From positions 1 through 49,519 of IMG/VR virus record IMGVR_UViG_3300020578_004039: a DNA stretch of 49,519 bases; one strand, given 5' to 3'. A model generated the notes under the pieces. The model was given only the letters and a program-made list of their open reading frames with translations, was not told the DNA's origin and searched no databases. The DNA is from a virus. Of the stretch, positions 14,839 to 22,572 are shown piece after piece. Position 1 is the stretch's first letter; every line of letters starts with the position of its first letter. The position numbers and the translations under genes are program-made.

Positions 14839-15114
14839 ATGAAAATTATCTTAAATTTTTGGCGTGACAGTTTTAGATCAAATCCTATAGCATTTTATCT
14901 AGAACTTATCAGTTTTATCTTTGTAGTAATAGCCACAGTGTTACTATCTATATCAGCCAAAAATCCAAATATGGCTTTAATATATCCATTCTTTTTATTA
15001 AGTAGTTTATCAGCAGTATTTGCACACCTAAGAAGGAAGTTAGCCTGGCCATTATTGGCTAGTAGTTACTTTGTATGTGTGAATATTGTAGGATTTATCA
15101 GAGCAATAAGTTAA
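14839..15114 (+). CDS. Three-helix membrane protein (91 aa)
   Basis: The gene begins 10 bp after the tRNA-Tyr CCA, with AGGA as ribosome site. Three hydrophobic segments are visible (about residues 16-37, 46-62 and 68-86). Function is unknown. An in-frame upstream ATG lies in the tRNA and is rejected. Confidence 0.55.
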   Translation: MKIILNFWRDSFRSNPIAFYLELISFIFVVIATVLLSISAKNPNMALIYPFFLLSSLSAVFAHLRRKLAWPLLASSYFVCVNIVGFIRAIS

Positions 15115-15138
15115 TTCCGGGGTAGTACAATGGCAGTG
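15113..15138 (+). repeat. Duplicated 5' part of tRNA-Trp (direct repeat, copy 1)
   Basis: Twenty-six bases match 15672-15697 with a single mismatch. Copy 2 forms the acceptor strand and D-arm of the intact tRNA-Trp. Copy 1 is not continued into a tRNA and is a fragment. The repeat brackets tRNA-Thr, a DUF3307-like gene and a decayed tRNA-Ile. Confidence 0.7.
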
Positions 15139-15154
15139 GCCCGTACCAAATTTC

Positions 15155-15228
15155 GCCCTTTTAGTATAATGGCATTACAGTGGATTTGTAATCCTCTGAT
15201 GGCAGTTCGATTCTGTCAAGGGGCACCA
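15155..15228 (+). tRNA. tRNA-Thr(UGU)
   Basis: Acceptor GCCCTTT/AAGGGGC (one G-T), anticodon loop TTTGTAA (UGU), T-arm GGCAG/CTGTC around TTCGATT, encoded ACCA. The anticodon stem has one T-T mismatch. Confidence 0.85.
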
Positions 15229-15236
15229 ATTGATAA

Positions 15237-15602
15237 GTAAGAGATGAATACTGTGATTCTTATTCAACCTTACTTTTTGTCAAACACTTTATAGTTGATT
15301 ATGTTCTACAAAAGGCCTATCACTTTAAAAACAAAGGTATATATGGTCACTTAGGTGGTATACAACATGCTGCTCTACATGGACTTGGTACTTTAATTTG
15401 TTTGTTTTATTTTACACCTTCAGCAATAACATATGGTTTAATTGATTTTGTTGTACACTATCATGTTGATTGGTTCAAGTCCAAGTATGGTCCTAAAGAT
15501 TCAAATAGTACCATGTTTTGGATATGGTTTGGTGCTGATCAACTTGCTCATGCTTTGACCTATCTATGGATAGTCAATGACCTAGTCACAATCGCGGGGT
15601 AG
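15237..15602 (+). pseudogene. DUF3307-family membrane protein gene without a canonical start
   Basis: The open frame is convincing from about 15270: VKHFIVDYVLQKAY, HLGGIQHAALHG, DFVVHYHVDWFKSKYG and FWIWFGADQLAHALTYLW are the conserved His/Asp/Gln blocks of DUF3307. No ATG, GTG or TTG exists in frame before these motifs; the first is a TTG at 15402, inside the domain. An ATG at 15244 opens a different frame (MNTVILIQPY) that stops after 16 codons, so a frameshift near 15250-15275 is likely. The stop codon is in the decayed tRNA-Ile that follows. It is either a recent pseudogene or uses an unusual start. Confidence 0.65.
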
Positions 15603-15668
15603 AGAAGAAAAAAACTCACTAGGCTTATAACCTAGAGATCGGCGGTTCAAATCCTCCTCCACAATCAA
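15593..15668 (+). pseudogene. Degenerate tRNA-Ile(UAU)
   Basis: The anticodon arm is perfect (CTAGG-CTTATAA-CCTAG, anticodon UAU). A D-stem GAG/CTC and a T-arm GGCGG/CCTCC with one mismatch around TTCAAAT exist, but the acceptor strands hardly pair and no CCA is encoded. The D-loop lacks the GG pair. Its 5' side overlaps the end of the DUF3307-like gene. Probably non-functional. Confidence 0.55.
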
Positions 15669-15674
15669 ATCAAT

Positions 15675-15748
15675 TCCGGGGTAGTATAATGGCAGTGCGG
15701 CGGTCTCCAAAACCGTTAGTGGGGGTTCGATTCCCTCCCTCGGACCCA
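15675..15748 (+). tRNA. tRNA-Trp(CCA)
   Basis: Acceptor TCCGGGG/CCTCGGA, anticodon loop CTCCAAA (CCA), T-arm GGGGG-TTCGATT-CCCTC, encoded CCA. The discriminator is C rather than the usual G. The first 23 bases are duplicated at 15116. Confidence 0.88.
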
Positions 15749-15765
15749 ATAATCTATAATTCATT

Positions 15766-15854
15766 GGAGGGTTATCTAGGCTGGGCCTAGCACTGATTTG
15801 AAATCAGAGGGACCGTTCATGCGGTTGGAGTTCGATTCTGCCATCCCTCCTCCA
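15766..15854 (+). tRNA. tRNA-Ser(UGA)
   Basis: Acceptor GGAGGG/CCCTCC, anticodon loop TTTGAAA (UGA), long class II variable arm (ACCGTTCATGCGGT), T-loop TTCGATT, encoded CCA. Confidence 0.9.
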
Positions 15855-15963
15855 ATACATTGTATTATATCATAAATACTGAGATATATTATGATCAGAG
15901 TAAAAATATGAACCCCCAAAGTGAATGGAATCTTAAATTACCAACAGGAGATTATGAATAGCC

Positions 15964-16674
15964 ATGCTTATCAGTGTTCTTATTATTACTTACCAAAGGC
16001 ATCGGCTTTTAGAAGAAGCTCTTTACTCTTTTCTACAACAAGACTACCAATCAGATACACAAGTTTTAATTGTCAATGACAGCGCCAATGTGGAATATCG
16101 ATTTGATCACCCGCGAGTTAGAATTATAAATCATAGTTCAAGATTTCCTAGTCTATTAGAAAAATTAAAATTTGGTTTTGAAAATAGTCGAGGGCAAAAT
16201 GTTTATAGACTAGACGATGACGACCTGATGATGCCATGGGCTTTGAGCTTGGTGGAATCGTATATTTTGAACAATCCTGGCTATGATGTTTACAGATGCC
16301 AAAATCACTATAATTTTAATGATAATAGATATTATGGTTTAGGAACTAATATCAACAATGGTAATTGCTATACCAAAGAATATTTAAATCGATTCGCTTT
16401 TGATTCTGTTAGTTTTGGAGAAGATGTTCTTTTGACTTGTGGGCCCAACACTAGAATGTATAATGGCAACACTGGCAAATACAGCATGGTATATCGCTGG
16501 GGTATGGGAACATTTCATGTGTCAGGATGGGGTGAACAAACACCCGAACAAGTCAATCAAAATGTAGATAACTTTATACAAAATCATTCAGAAGTAGAAC
16601 AAGGAGTCATAACTCTAAATCCACATTTTAGAGATGACTATTATGCCAAAATCACACAGCAAGCGTTGGTCTAA
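15964..16674 (+). CDS. Family 2 glycosyltransferase
   Basis: The 236-residue product has the GT-A opening LISVLIITYQRHRLLEEALYS, the nucleotide contact VLIVNDSAN and the metal-binding DxD region VYRLDDDDLMMPWAL. A soluble single domain without membrane segments is predicted. The sugar donor and acceptor are not determined. The remnant at 30810 begins with almost the same N-terminus, showing that this type of gene has moved within the genome. A short frame at 15909 and an ATAAATA element lie upstream. Confidence 0.85.
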   Translation: MLISVLIITYQRHRLLEEALYSFLQQDYQSDTQVLIVNDSANVEYRFDHPRVRIINHSSRFPSLLEKLKFGFENSRGQNVYRLDDDDLMMPWALSLVESYILNNPGYDVYRCQNHYNFNDNRYYGLGTNINNGNCYTKEYLNRFAFDSVSFGEDVLLTCGPNTRMYNGNTGKYSMVYRWGMGTFHVSGWGEQTPEQVNQNVDNFIQNHSEVEQGVITLNPHFRDDYYAKITQQALV

Positions 16675-16722
16675 AAAACCAGATAGCCTGGTCGAAACCG
16701 GCAAGGGATACTACTACAATAT

Positions 16723-16798
16723 ACCGCGTTAGTCTGGTGAATCAGGCACCTGTCTTCTAAACAGGTCATGGTTGGTTCGAATCCAACTCGCGTTGCCC
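16723..16798 (+). tRNA. Probable second tRNA-Arg(UCU)
   Basis: The anticodon arm is perfect (CCTGT-CTTCTAA-ACAGG, UCU), with D-stem GTCT/AGGC and T-arm GTTGG/CCAAC around TTCGAAT. The acceptor stem has two mismatches and the 3' end reads GCCC rather than NCCA. It may be impaired or need repair. Confidence 0.6.
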
Positions 16799-16805
16799 GG
16801 TCAAT

Positions 16806-16879
16806 GGTGTTGTTAGTGTAATGGTTGCACCGCTGTCTGTGAAACAGCAAGAGAGGGTTCGATTCCCCACTTCACCCCA
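16806..16879 (+). tRNA. tRNA-His(GUG)
   Basis: Anticodon arm GCTGT-CTGTGAA-ACAGC (GUG), T-loop TTCGATT, CCA at the end. The acceptor and T stems contain mismatches, so the exact ends are uncertain. An extra 5' G is encoded, as histidine tRNAs need. Confidence 0.75.
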
Positions 16880-16890
16880 TTAAATACTAG

Positions 16891-17139
16891 ATGTATTGGC
16901 AAGAAATAGATCAACTGGGATTCGCTCAAGACATAGTGGGCAATAGCGATCACGGGCTGGTGACCTGGATGTATATTCGTGGGCCAGTTGGTACTGTACG
17001 TGCCTACGATATAGGCTATATCACTGATGGCTACTATGAACAGTATCCAGACAGGTTATGGGACTTATATCGTGACATAGTGGCTGTGATCAACGGACAC
17101 TATCACTGCTGCTTGTCTGGTAGAGTCTGGAATTTGTGA
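16891..17139 (+). CDS. Hypothetical protein (82 aa)
   Basis: It starts 12 bp after tRNA-His with an AAATA element in between. An aromatic-rich, probably beta-rich small protein (HGLVTWMYIRGPVGTVRAYDIGY). Its 3' end overlaps a minus-strand gene by 37 bp. Confidence 0.55.
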   Translation: MYWQEIDQLGFAQDIVGNSDHGLVTWMYIRGPVGTVRAYDIGYITDGYYEQYPDRLWDLYRDIVAVINGHYHCCLSGRVWNL

Positions 17140-17309
17140 ATGTGTCTTTGCTGCCACCACATCAGCCATGGGCTGGTATGAGCAAAAGCCATGACCAACC
17201 ACATGACAGGCATTTCCATGCCATGATGTGAATATGCATAGCTGATCATAGCGCCCAGTAAGAACACAGGTGCAGGCGCTAGACTGAAAAATGTATTAAC
17301 ACGTCGCAT
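17103..17309 (-). CDS. Minus-strand small membrane protein (68 aa)
   Basis: One of only two minus-strand genes I accept. Residues 8-30 and 33-52 are hydrophobic (FSLAPAPVFLLGAMISYAYS, MWLVMAFAHTSPWLMWW), a pattern I associate with small phage membrane proteins. There is no clear ribosome site. It converges on and overlaps the 16891 gene. Confidence 0.5.
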   Translation of the reverse strand: MRRVNTFFSLAPAPVFLLGAMISYAYSHHGMEMPVMWLVMAFAHTSPWLMWWQQRHIHKFQTLPDKQQ

Positions 17310-17329
17310 TGGGTATTTATTGCTTTAGA

Positions 17330-17337
17330 TATAAATA
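17330..17337 (+). promoter_or_regulatory. T4-type late promoter element TATAAATA
   Basis: An exact TATAAATA lies 18 bp before the ATG at 17356, with AAAAAAGGATG as ribosome site: correct late-promoter geometry. Confidence 0.6.
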
Positions 17338-17355
17338 TCAAAAAAGGATGTAAAC

Positions 17356-17961
17356 ATGAGTGTGGAATTACTGAGAAAATACACAGACATAGTTAGTAAA
17401 TACCAAGACAAATCTGTGTGTGAGCAGGAGCACACAATGATTAAAGAAGCAGCTCCCATGGGGTTTTTCCAAGGTCTTAAAACTCGTGCATTGGCACCAT
17501 TCAGTCAAACACAACAAGGTCGTTTGGATCAAGGTGAAAGAGCCAATGAAATATATCGTGTGTTCAAAATATATGCTGGACAAACAGGCATCGATCTGTC
17601 ACGAGTCACAACACAACAATTAATAGATTTTTTTCAACAACACGATCTGCCCGTTTCCAAAGACAATCGGCTTTTGCAGACCCCTCCTACTCAAATACAC
17701 AATTTAAAAAACAGTACAGTTATTACAAAAATTTTTTCTAAAGTGGCACAAGATTCATACATGTCCATAGGAGGAGGCATGAATTTGGGACAACAATATG
17801 GTATACAGTCTGCTCCACCACCACCTCAACCACCTCAACCACCTCAACCACCGTCAAAACAACAGATCACACAGTCGATAACTCAAATGGCTGCTAATCT
17901 CAATCGTAATGACATACTGGCATTAATGCGTACATTGCGAGCAATGTTGGCCAGACCCTGA
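17356..17961 (+). CDS. Probable virion-associated protein with Pro-Gln repeats (201 aa)
   Basis: The N-terminal half is helical and contains MGFFQGLKTRALAPFSQTQQ followed by ANEIYRVFKIYAGQTG, similar to proteins seen in large aquatic phages. Residues 154-167 hold the tract PPPPQPPQPPQPPS, with PPQ repeats coded by near-identical 9-bp units (CCACCTCAA). The tract is followed by a C-terminal helix pair. The late-type promoter suggests a role in the particle. The proline tract is a candidate acceptor for the hydroxylase encoded 1 kb downstream, which is speculation. No function is known. Confidence 0.6.
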   Translation: MSVELLRKYTDIVSKYQDKSVCEQEHTMIKEAAPMGFFQGLKTRALAPFSQTQQGRLDQGERANEIYRVFKIYAGQTGIDLSRVTTQQLIDFFQQHDLPVSKDNRLLQTPPTQIHNLKNSTVITKIFSKVAQDSYMSIGGGMNLGQQYGIQSAPPPPQPPQPPQPPSKQQITQSITQMAANLNRNDILALMRTLRAMLARP

Positions 17962-18195
17962 CCCCTAAGGCACACGGGCTGGCTTTATATTCAAGCACAT
18001 TTTATTGCCTGTGCAGGCTGTTCTTGAGCTTATCTTCTTCTTTAATCAGCAGCTCAGATATTAGCTTGGAAATCTTTTAGCGCACGACCACGGGCAGTGA
18101 ACACTTACATGCCCAAATCAAATCACTTGATTTATGCTGTGAAAAAATATTACAATTGTGCCCACAAGGTTAAATAAATCACAAGGAGATCTAAC
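17962..18195 (+). other. Intergenic region, 234 bp
   Basis: No supported gene. Read on the minus strand, a short stretch near 18070-18120 encodes ARGRALKDFQANI before a stop, which might be the end of a decayed gene. A TTAAATAAAT stretch and the ribosome site AAGGAGAT precede the next gene. Confidence 0.4.
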
Positions 18196-18459
18196 ATGCG
18201 TGCCAGCCATATTTTAGTACAAACACCGGGTCATGCCCAACAAATTATCACAGAATTACTGAATGGACAAGATTTTTCTGCTCTGGCCATACAGCACAGC
18301 CAATGTCCCAGCGGCAAACAAGGCGGTGATCTTGGCGAATTTGCTCAAGGACAAATGGTTCCGTTATTTGAACAGGCTGTGTTGAGTTTGAAACCGGGCG
18401 AAATCAGTGAACCTGTGCAGACTCAATTTGGGTTTCATGTGATTCGTAGAACCAATTGA
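18196..18459 (+). CDS. Parvulin-type peptidyl-prolyl isomerase
   Basis: The 87-residue protein is a bare PpiC/parvulin domain: RASHILVQT, then FSALAIQHSQCPSGKQGGDLGEF, then MVPLFEQAVLSLKPGEISEPVQTQFGFHVI. The catalytic-site His and Cys/Gly-Gly-Asp-Leu-Gly blocks are in place. There is no signal peptide, so it acts in the cytoplasm, like E. coli PpiC. The ribosome site is AAGGAG. It is next to peptide deformylase, suggesting a nascent-protein maturation pair. Confidence 0.9.
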   Translation: MRASHILVQTPGHAQQIITELLNGQDFSALAIQHSQCPSGKQGGDLGEFAQGQMVPLFEQAVLSLKPGEISEPVQTQFGFHVIRRTN

Positions 18460-18472
18460 CCTGAGTTTCAAC

Positions 18473-18940
18473 GTGCGTTTAAATTCACAATTTCTTTATG
18501 AAATTTGTGAACCAGTGCTGTTTGACAAACCTCATGATAATTTGCGTCTGGTTCATAAACTTCTGCGTGTAATGAAAGCTCAAGGCGGCATTGGTCTAGC
18601 TGCGAATCAAGCAGGGCACAAACTCAAACTATTTGTCATGTGTGTGGATCATGAGTATTTTCACTGTTTCAATCCCAAAATTATCCATAAAAGTCACAGA
18701 TTTGAATATGGTACAGAAGGTTGTTTGAGTTTTCCAGATCAACGGTTGGTGGTGCCCAGGGCAGCGGAAATCACCGCCGAATGGCAGACCGCATATGGTC
18801 ATGTTCAAACCAGAAAATTCACTGGTTTAGCTGCTAGATGTTTTCAACACGAACTTGATCATTTATCAGGGGTGACCATGTTTCACAGAGCCATGACCCA
18901 CAGTGCCACAGGAGATCTTGAGTTTGAGTCAGCTCAGTAA
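18473..18940 (+). CDS. def: Peptide deformylase
   Basis: The enzyme removes the N-formyl group from new proteins. All three motifs are intact: GIGLAANQ, EGCLSFP and QHELDHLSG, providing the Cys and two His that bind iron. Its 155 residues are slightly shorter than the bacterial enzymes (about 168) because the C-terminal helix is trimmed, as in other phage deformylases. The start is GTG without a clear ribosome site; translation may depend on readthrough from the PPIase gene 13 bp upstream. Confidence 0.92.
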   Translation: MRLNSQFLYEICEPVLFDKPHDNLRLVHKLLRVMKAQGGIGLAANQAGHKLKLFVMCVDHEYFHCFNPKIIHKSHRFEYGTEGCLSFPDQRLVVPRAAEITAEWQTAYGHVQTRKFTGLAARCFQHELDHLSGVTMFHRAMTHSATGDLEFESAQ

Positions 18941-19493
18941 GCCCAATCCTGTGATCTATGCACTTTTGCCTGACATGGTCACGCCGGGGCAATGTCTGGA
19001 CATCATCAGGCTGGGCACCAGTCAAGAAGGCATTGAATCTTACACAGGCACAGAACGCAGTTATGATGCCGACATCAGGCGTAATCGAGTGCATTTTTTT
19101 TCACATGATCAATGTGCCTGGCTCTGGCAGTTGCTGTTAAGCACAGTGGAATCCCTAAATCATCAATTTTGGAGATACGACTTAGATCACATAGAAACCT
19201 TGCAATTCACCAGATACGATCGTGTTGGCGATCATTATGCAGCACACATAGATGGTCATGGACACGCAGTCAGTCAACGCAAATTGAGTTTTGTTTTGCA
19301 ATTGTCTGATCCTGCACAGTATGTGGGCAGTGAATTGCAATTGCACAGTGTTAATGGAGAATTTTACAGCTTGCCCAAGACGCCGGGCACACTCATAGTT
19401 TTCCCCAGTTTCACTGTGCACAGAGTCACTGCCATAACACAAGGATGTAGATACAGTTTGGTGGGCTGGGTCAAAGGCCCACCGTTTAGATAA
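18903..19493 (+). CDS. 2-oxoglutarate/Fe(II) oxygenase, PKHD (prolyl-hydroxylase-like) type
   Basis: The core has the iron ligands HIDG (His-x-Asp) and the distal His in FPSFTVHRV, plus the 2-oxoglutarate-binding Arg in GCRYSLVGWVKGPPFR. RKLSFVLQLSDP between them is typical of PKHD-type hydroxylases. The start is uncertain: GTG 18903 or a TTG at 18918/18924 behind AGGAG, all inside the end of def. Such enzymes hydroxylate proline or other residues. Phages often carry them near structural genes. The GT60-like and fucosyl-transferase genes at 29.9-32.2 kb suggest a possible pathway. Confidence 0.85.
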   Translation: MPQEILSLSQLSKPNPVIYALLPDMVTPGQCLDIIRLGTSQEGIESYTGTERSYDADIRRNRVHFFSHDQCAWLWQLLLSTVESLNHQFWRYDLDHIETLQFTRYDRVGDHYAAHIDGHGHAVSQRKLSFVLQLSDPAQYVGSELQLHSVNGEFYSLPKTPGTLIVFPSFTVHRVTAITQGCRYSLVGWVKGPPFR

Positions 19494-19504
19494 GGATCAC
19501 GCAC

Positions 19505-19699
19505 ATGCCAATCAAAACACTGCGAAACAAGTTCACCAGACAGCTGGTGATTTGTCGTGATTATCACACAAGACGTCAAATTGACGGTGTGGATTATGTG
19601 TGGGTAGAGCTCAAAGATCAGATACGTCCACGCAGTTTTCTCATGAGATTGGACAGTCTTGAGCCGTTGTCTGTGTCACAATCAAATCCAGTGACATGA
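19505..19699 (+). CDS. Hypothetical basic protein (64 aa)
   Basis: Ribosome site AAGGA. Basic N-terminus (KTLRNKFTRQLVICRDYHTRR) and a beta-rich middle. Function unknown. Confidence 0.55.
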   Translation: MPIKTLRNKFTRQLVICRDYHTRRQIDGVDYVWVELKDQIRPRSFLMRLDSLEPLSVSQSNPVT

Positions 19700-19765
19700 T
19701 CTAGAAAAAAAATTTCCAGCATGTATCCATACACAGCTAAGTAATATTTTACATCAAAGGAGTTT

Positions 19766-19963
19766 ATGATGGCAGATACACCTGCACCACCAGATTATAA
19801 TGCAGATCCGCCTGAAGACTTTGCTCGCCAACGAATCAATATTTGTCGCAGTTGTGAACACTACAGCATGTTCATCTGTGGTAAATGTGGCTGCTTCATG
19901 CCAGCTAAGACCAGATTCAAAGGCACTGCCTGTCCCATAGGACGCTGGCATCCTGTGCAGTAA
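19766..19963 (+). CDS. Small zinc-ribbon protein (65 aa)
   Basis: CRSCEH, then ICGKCGCFMPAKTRF and ACPIGRW give four to six cysteines arranged as a rubredoxin-like zinc ribbon, a family I know from many tailed phages. Ribosome site AAAGGAG. Either of two adjacent ATGs can start it. Confidence 0.7.
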   Translation: MMADTPAPPDYNADPPEDFARQRINICRSCEHYSMFICGKCGCFMPAKTRFKGTACPIGRWHPVQ

Positions 19964-19983
19964 CTCAAGCCGGAGAATCACAA

Positions 19984-20235
19984 ATGTCAATTGATAAAAG
20001 CTCTGTGGACATAGACATACAACAGGCCACGGCAAGAGTCGGTGGTTTGTTTGATCTAGTGCTGATCACGGTTAATCGTGCCAGAGAAATCATTCATGAA
20101 AGATCTCCAGCGGATCATCATCCGCACACTGCCATTGTCACAGCTTTGTTAGAGGTAGCAGCTGGTCAAATCAGTGTTGACTATCGCTATGGTCCAAGAA
20201 AACTGCACAAGCACACCAATCGTAGACGATATTGA
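19984..20235 (+). CDS. RNA polymerase omega subunit-like protein
   Basis: The 83-residue sequence contains GGLFDLVLITVNRAREI followed by a short linker and HTAIVTALLEVAAGQI. This follows E. coli omega, where NRFDLVLVAARRARQ precedes TTVIALREIEEG at almost the same spacing. The helix before it (IDIQQATARV) corresponds to TVQDAVEKI. It would bind the beta-prime subunit of host RNA polymerase. Ribosome site CCGGAG. The match is by eye but covers the whole omega core. Confidence 0.75.
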   Translation: MSIDKSSVDIDIQQATARVGGLFDLVLITVNRAREIIHERSPADHHPHTAIVTALLEVAAGQISVDYRYGPRKLHKHTNRRRY

Positions 20236-20347
20236 ATCGTATTGGGATTTTCACACTTGTTCACAAGTAGTGAATAAGGTGCGCAAAGACTATGGCACTG
20301 ATAAATACATGTATGGCACAGAACGGTATCAGCACTCTTGGCACTAA
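20189..20347 (+). CDS. Small phage protein (52 aa)
   Basis: It overlaps the omega-like gene in another frame and runs on to 20347. The product has IVDDIESYWDFHTCSQVVNK and DYGTDKYMYGTERYQHSW, a well-formed sequence rich in Tyr and charged residues. No function known. Confidence 0.5.
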   Translation: MVQENCTSTPIVDDIESYWDFHTCSQVVNKVRKDYGTDKYMYGTERYQHSWH

Positions 20348-20513
20348 GCAGGCCAAACAAGCAGCTAAACTCTCCACAGCCAGCACCAAACGTGCTGCAC
20401 GAGGGCGTAGATCCACGTTAGTCATTGGCCAGCTGCCCACCACTTACTCTAGCAATGTGCTTATAAACAATCCCAACACAGGTGGTTTGGTCACAGGACG
20501 GCCTTGGACCTAG
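20313..20513 (+). CDS. Conserved phage protein ending NNPNTGGLVTGRPWT (66 aa)
   Basis: The C-terminal pattern QLPTTYSSN, NNPNTGGLVTGRPW and the basic ISTLGTKQAKQAAKL start recur in large phages by recollection. The ATG at 20313 matches that pattern; an earlier in-frame ATG at 20292 is also possible. It overlaps the preceding gene by 35 bp. Possibly a small structural protein. Confidence 0.6.
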   Translation: MAQNGISTLGTKQAKQAAKLSTASTKRAARGRRSTLVIGQLPTTYSSNVLINNPNTGGLVTGRPWT

Positions 20514-20534
20514 CCAGAGTTTAACTCACTGTCA

Positions 20535-20563
20535 TTGACTCTGGGAGTAAGATCAGGTATACT
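20535..20563 (+). promoter_or_regulatory. Sigma70-type promoter for the subtilase gene
   Basis: TTGACT (20535-20540), 17-bp spacer, TATACT (20558-20563), 32 nt before the ATG at 20596, with GAGAGAG as ribosome site. Confidence 0.8.
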
Positions 20564-20595
20564 CTCCGTTAATAACCACCTGAGAGAGTGAATTC

Positions 20596-22569
20596 ATGAA
20601 AATTAAAAGGTCGTACACTTTGTGTGCCATGACTTTGGCCTTGAGTCTGGTATGTGATGTCACCTGGGCCGAGTCTGATATCAATTCAGTGTTGTCACAA
20701 ACCGGTGCCCAAGCAGCCCGTGATCGGGGTTTGACCGGACGGAACGTGTCTGTGGCTGTGATTGATCAAGGTTTTGATCTCACACATCGAGACATCATCA
20801 GATCCAATCTCGTCACAAGAAATTTTCAAGGTGGGGGATCTGTGACCTGGGGCAGTCATGGCACGGCCATGGTGGGCATCATCGCAGCCAATGTTAATGG
20901 TCTGGGCACTGTGGGTCTGGCGCCACAAGTGCGATTGATTTTGGCTCAGGCCGGTTCAGGCGGTAGCGTCCGCAGTCTCACCACACAAGCTGTGGCCAGA
21001 AGTCTTGACTGGGCCAGTGCTCAAGGTGCCGCAGTGGTTAACATGAGTTTTGGGGCTCCTTACACTGCGGCAGACATCTCTGTCATCAAACGAAATTTCA
21101 ACACAGGCATTTACTTTGTTAAAAATTTGCCCATGGTCGTAAACCCCAATGACTATAAATTGGCCACAGATCGCGGCTCCATATTGGTGATGTCAGCAGG
21201 GAATCAGGGTCTGGGCTACAGTGAATTTCCTGCACAGTTGGTGTCACGAGTTGATCAAAATGGCCGATTACTGTTATCGGGCCGTGCCATTGTGGTGGGA
21301 GCCGTGAATTCAAACAATGAAATAGCTGATTTCAGCAATAGAGCCGGACATATTTGTCAGTCCAGTTCGGGCACACGTTGTTTTGACACACATTTGACCA
21401 AAAATTTTTATGTGGTGGCACCCGGAGTCAATGTGATTTCCAGCTTGGCCAATCAAGTCAGTGCAGTACCACACAGCACATCATTGGTCAGTGGCACTAG
21501 TCCGGCTGCTGCTGTGGTCACAGGAGGCATGGCTCTGTTAAAGCAGGCCTGGCCTCAACTCAGACCCGAACAATTGGTGCAGTTGGTGCTGAGCACCACA
21601 CGCGATCTGGGTGCGCCCGGTGTTGATGACGTGTATGGTCGTGGTCTAGTGGATTTTGATAAAGCCACTAGGCCTCAAGGCCCAGTGGTGTTGGCACCAA
21701 AAACACAGAATCTCGGCGGGGGTGTGGTTGTGAAATCCAGTCCAGCTCGTGTATTAGTCTCTGGGAATATCACTCAGAGTCTGAAATCTTCCTCTGTGCT
21801 GAAAAACACACAAGTTATAGATCAATATCAGCGTAACTACAGCTGGGACATTTCTCAGTCGATCATGCCATCTCCGGCAGTGGTGGATCCATTATCACCA
21901 TATTTGATTTTTTCGTCGCACATGGTCCGTGAGGCTCAAATTCACGATTGGAAAATTTCTATTTCCACAGGTGACCATGTCACTGCTGTGAACCTTCGAC
22001 CCCGTCATGATCACGGCGGATTCATCTTTGAACTGGGCTCACAAAGTCAATCGCAAGGTTTTTTAGACAATCATGCACAGGGTGTGATGAGCATCAAGAA
22101 CTCATCCACTACCTGGCATTTTTTGGGATATCAGCTGCCCATCACTGATCACACACAGTTCACTGCTAGATTTGGTCAGGGCCGAACTGTTGTGGCCACA
22201 AATTCTGACTCCATGATGCAGATAACAGATCCTGTGATGTCTCAGACTTTCACATTGGGCATCACACGTGACAAATGGCTGTCACACAAGGATCAAGTCC
22301 AATTTGGTTTTGGTTCAGGCATGAAAATCACCCGAGGTCGAGCTGAAATCACCGCAGTCACTGGATACAAATTTGATGATACATCTGGAGATCATGTGCA
22401 AGCTCGTCCGGTGATCACACAAGAATCTATTGATTTAAGATCTCGACAAAACCCACACTTGTACTTTACATACATGATGCCTGTGAATGATGACAGTCAA
22501 CTGTCTGTGAATTTGACTGCCAACGCCTCCAATCACAGACTGGGCGTGAAATACAACATGAGATTTTGA
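20596..22569 (+). CDS. Secreted subtilisin-family serine protease with a barrel-like C-terminal region
   Basis: The 657-residue protein starts with a Sec signal (KIKRSYTLC, hydrophobic core, cleavage near TWA-ES). The subtilase triad is complete: Asp in VAVIDQGFD, His in WGSHGTAMVGII and Ser in SGTSPAAAVVTGG. From about residue 380 the sequence turns into alternating polar and hydrophobic strands and ends LGVKYNMRF, with the terminal Phe expected of an outer-membrane barrel. The plan (signal, S8 domain, roughly 260-residue barrel) is that of subtilase autotransporters. A strong early-type promoter drives it. It is rare in phages. Roles could include remodelling the host surface or degrading external proteins. 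It was probably taken from a Gram-negative host. Confidence 0.85.
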   Translation: MKIKRSYTLCAMTLALSLVCDVTWAESDINSVLSQTGAQAARDRGLTGRNVSVAVIDQGFDLTHRDIIRSNLVTRNFQGGGSVTWGSHGTAMVGIIAANVNGLGTVGLAPQVRLILAQAGSGGSVRSLTTQAVARSLDWASAQGAAVVNMSFGAPYTAADISVIKRNFNTGIYFVKNLPMVVNPNDYKLATDRGSILVMSAGNQGLGYSEFPAQLVSRVDQNGRLLLSGRAIVVGAVNSNNEIADFSNRAGHICQSSSGTRCFDTHLTKNFYVVAPGVNVISSLANQVSAVPHSTSLVSGTSPAAAVVTGGMALLKQAWPQLRPEQLVQLVLSTTRDLGAPGVDDVYGRGLVDFDKATRPQGPVVLAPKTQNLGGGVVVKSSPARVLVSGNITQSLKSSSVLKNTQVIDQYQRNYSWDISQSIMPSPAVVDPLSPYLIFSSHMVREAQIHDWKISISTGDHVTAVNLRPRHDHGGFIFELGSQSQSQGFLDNHAQGVMSIKNSSTTWHFLGYQLPITDHTQFTARFGQGRTVVATNSDSMMQITDPVMSQTFTLGITRDKWLSHKDQVQFGFGSGMKITRGRAEITAVTGYKFDDTSGDHVQARPVITQESIDLRSRQNPHLYFTYMMPVNDDSQLSVNLTANASNHRLGVKYNMRF

Positions 22570-22572
22570 TTC

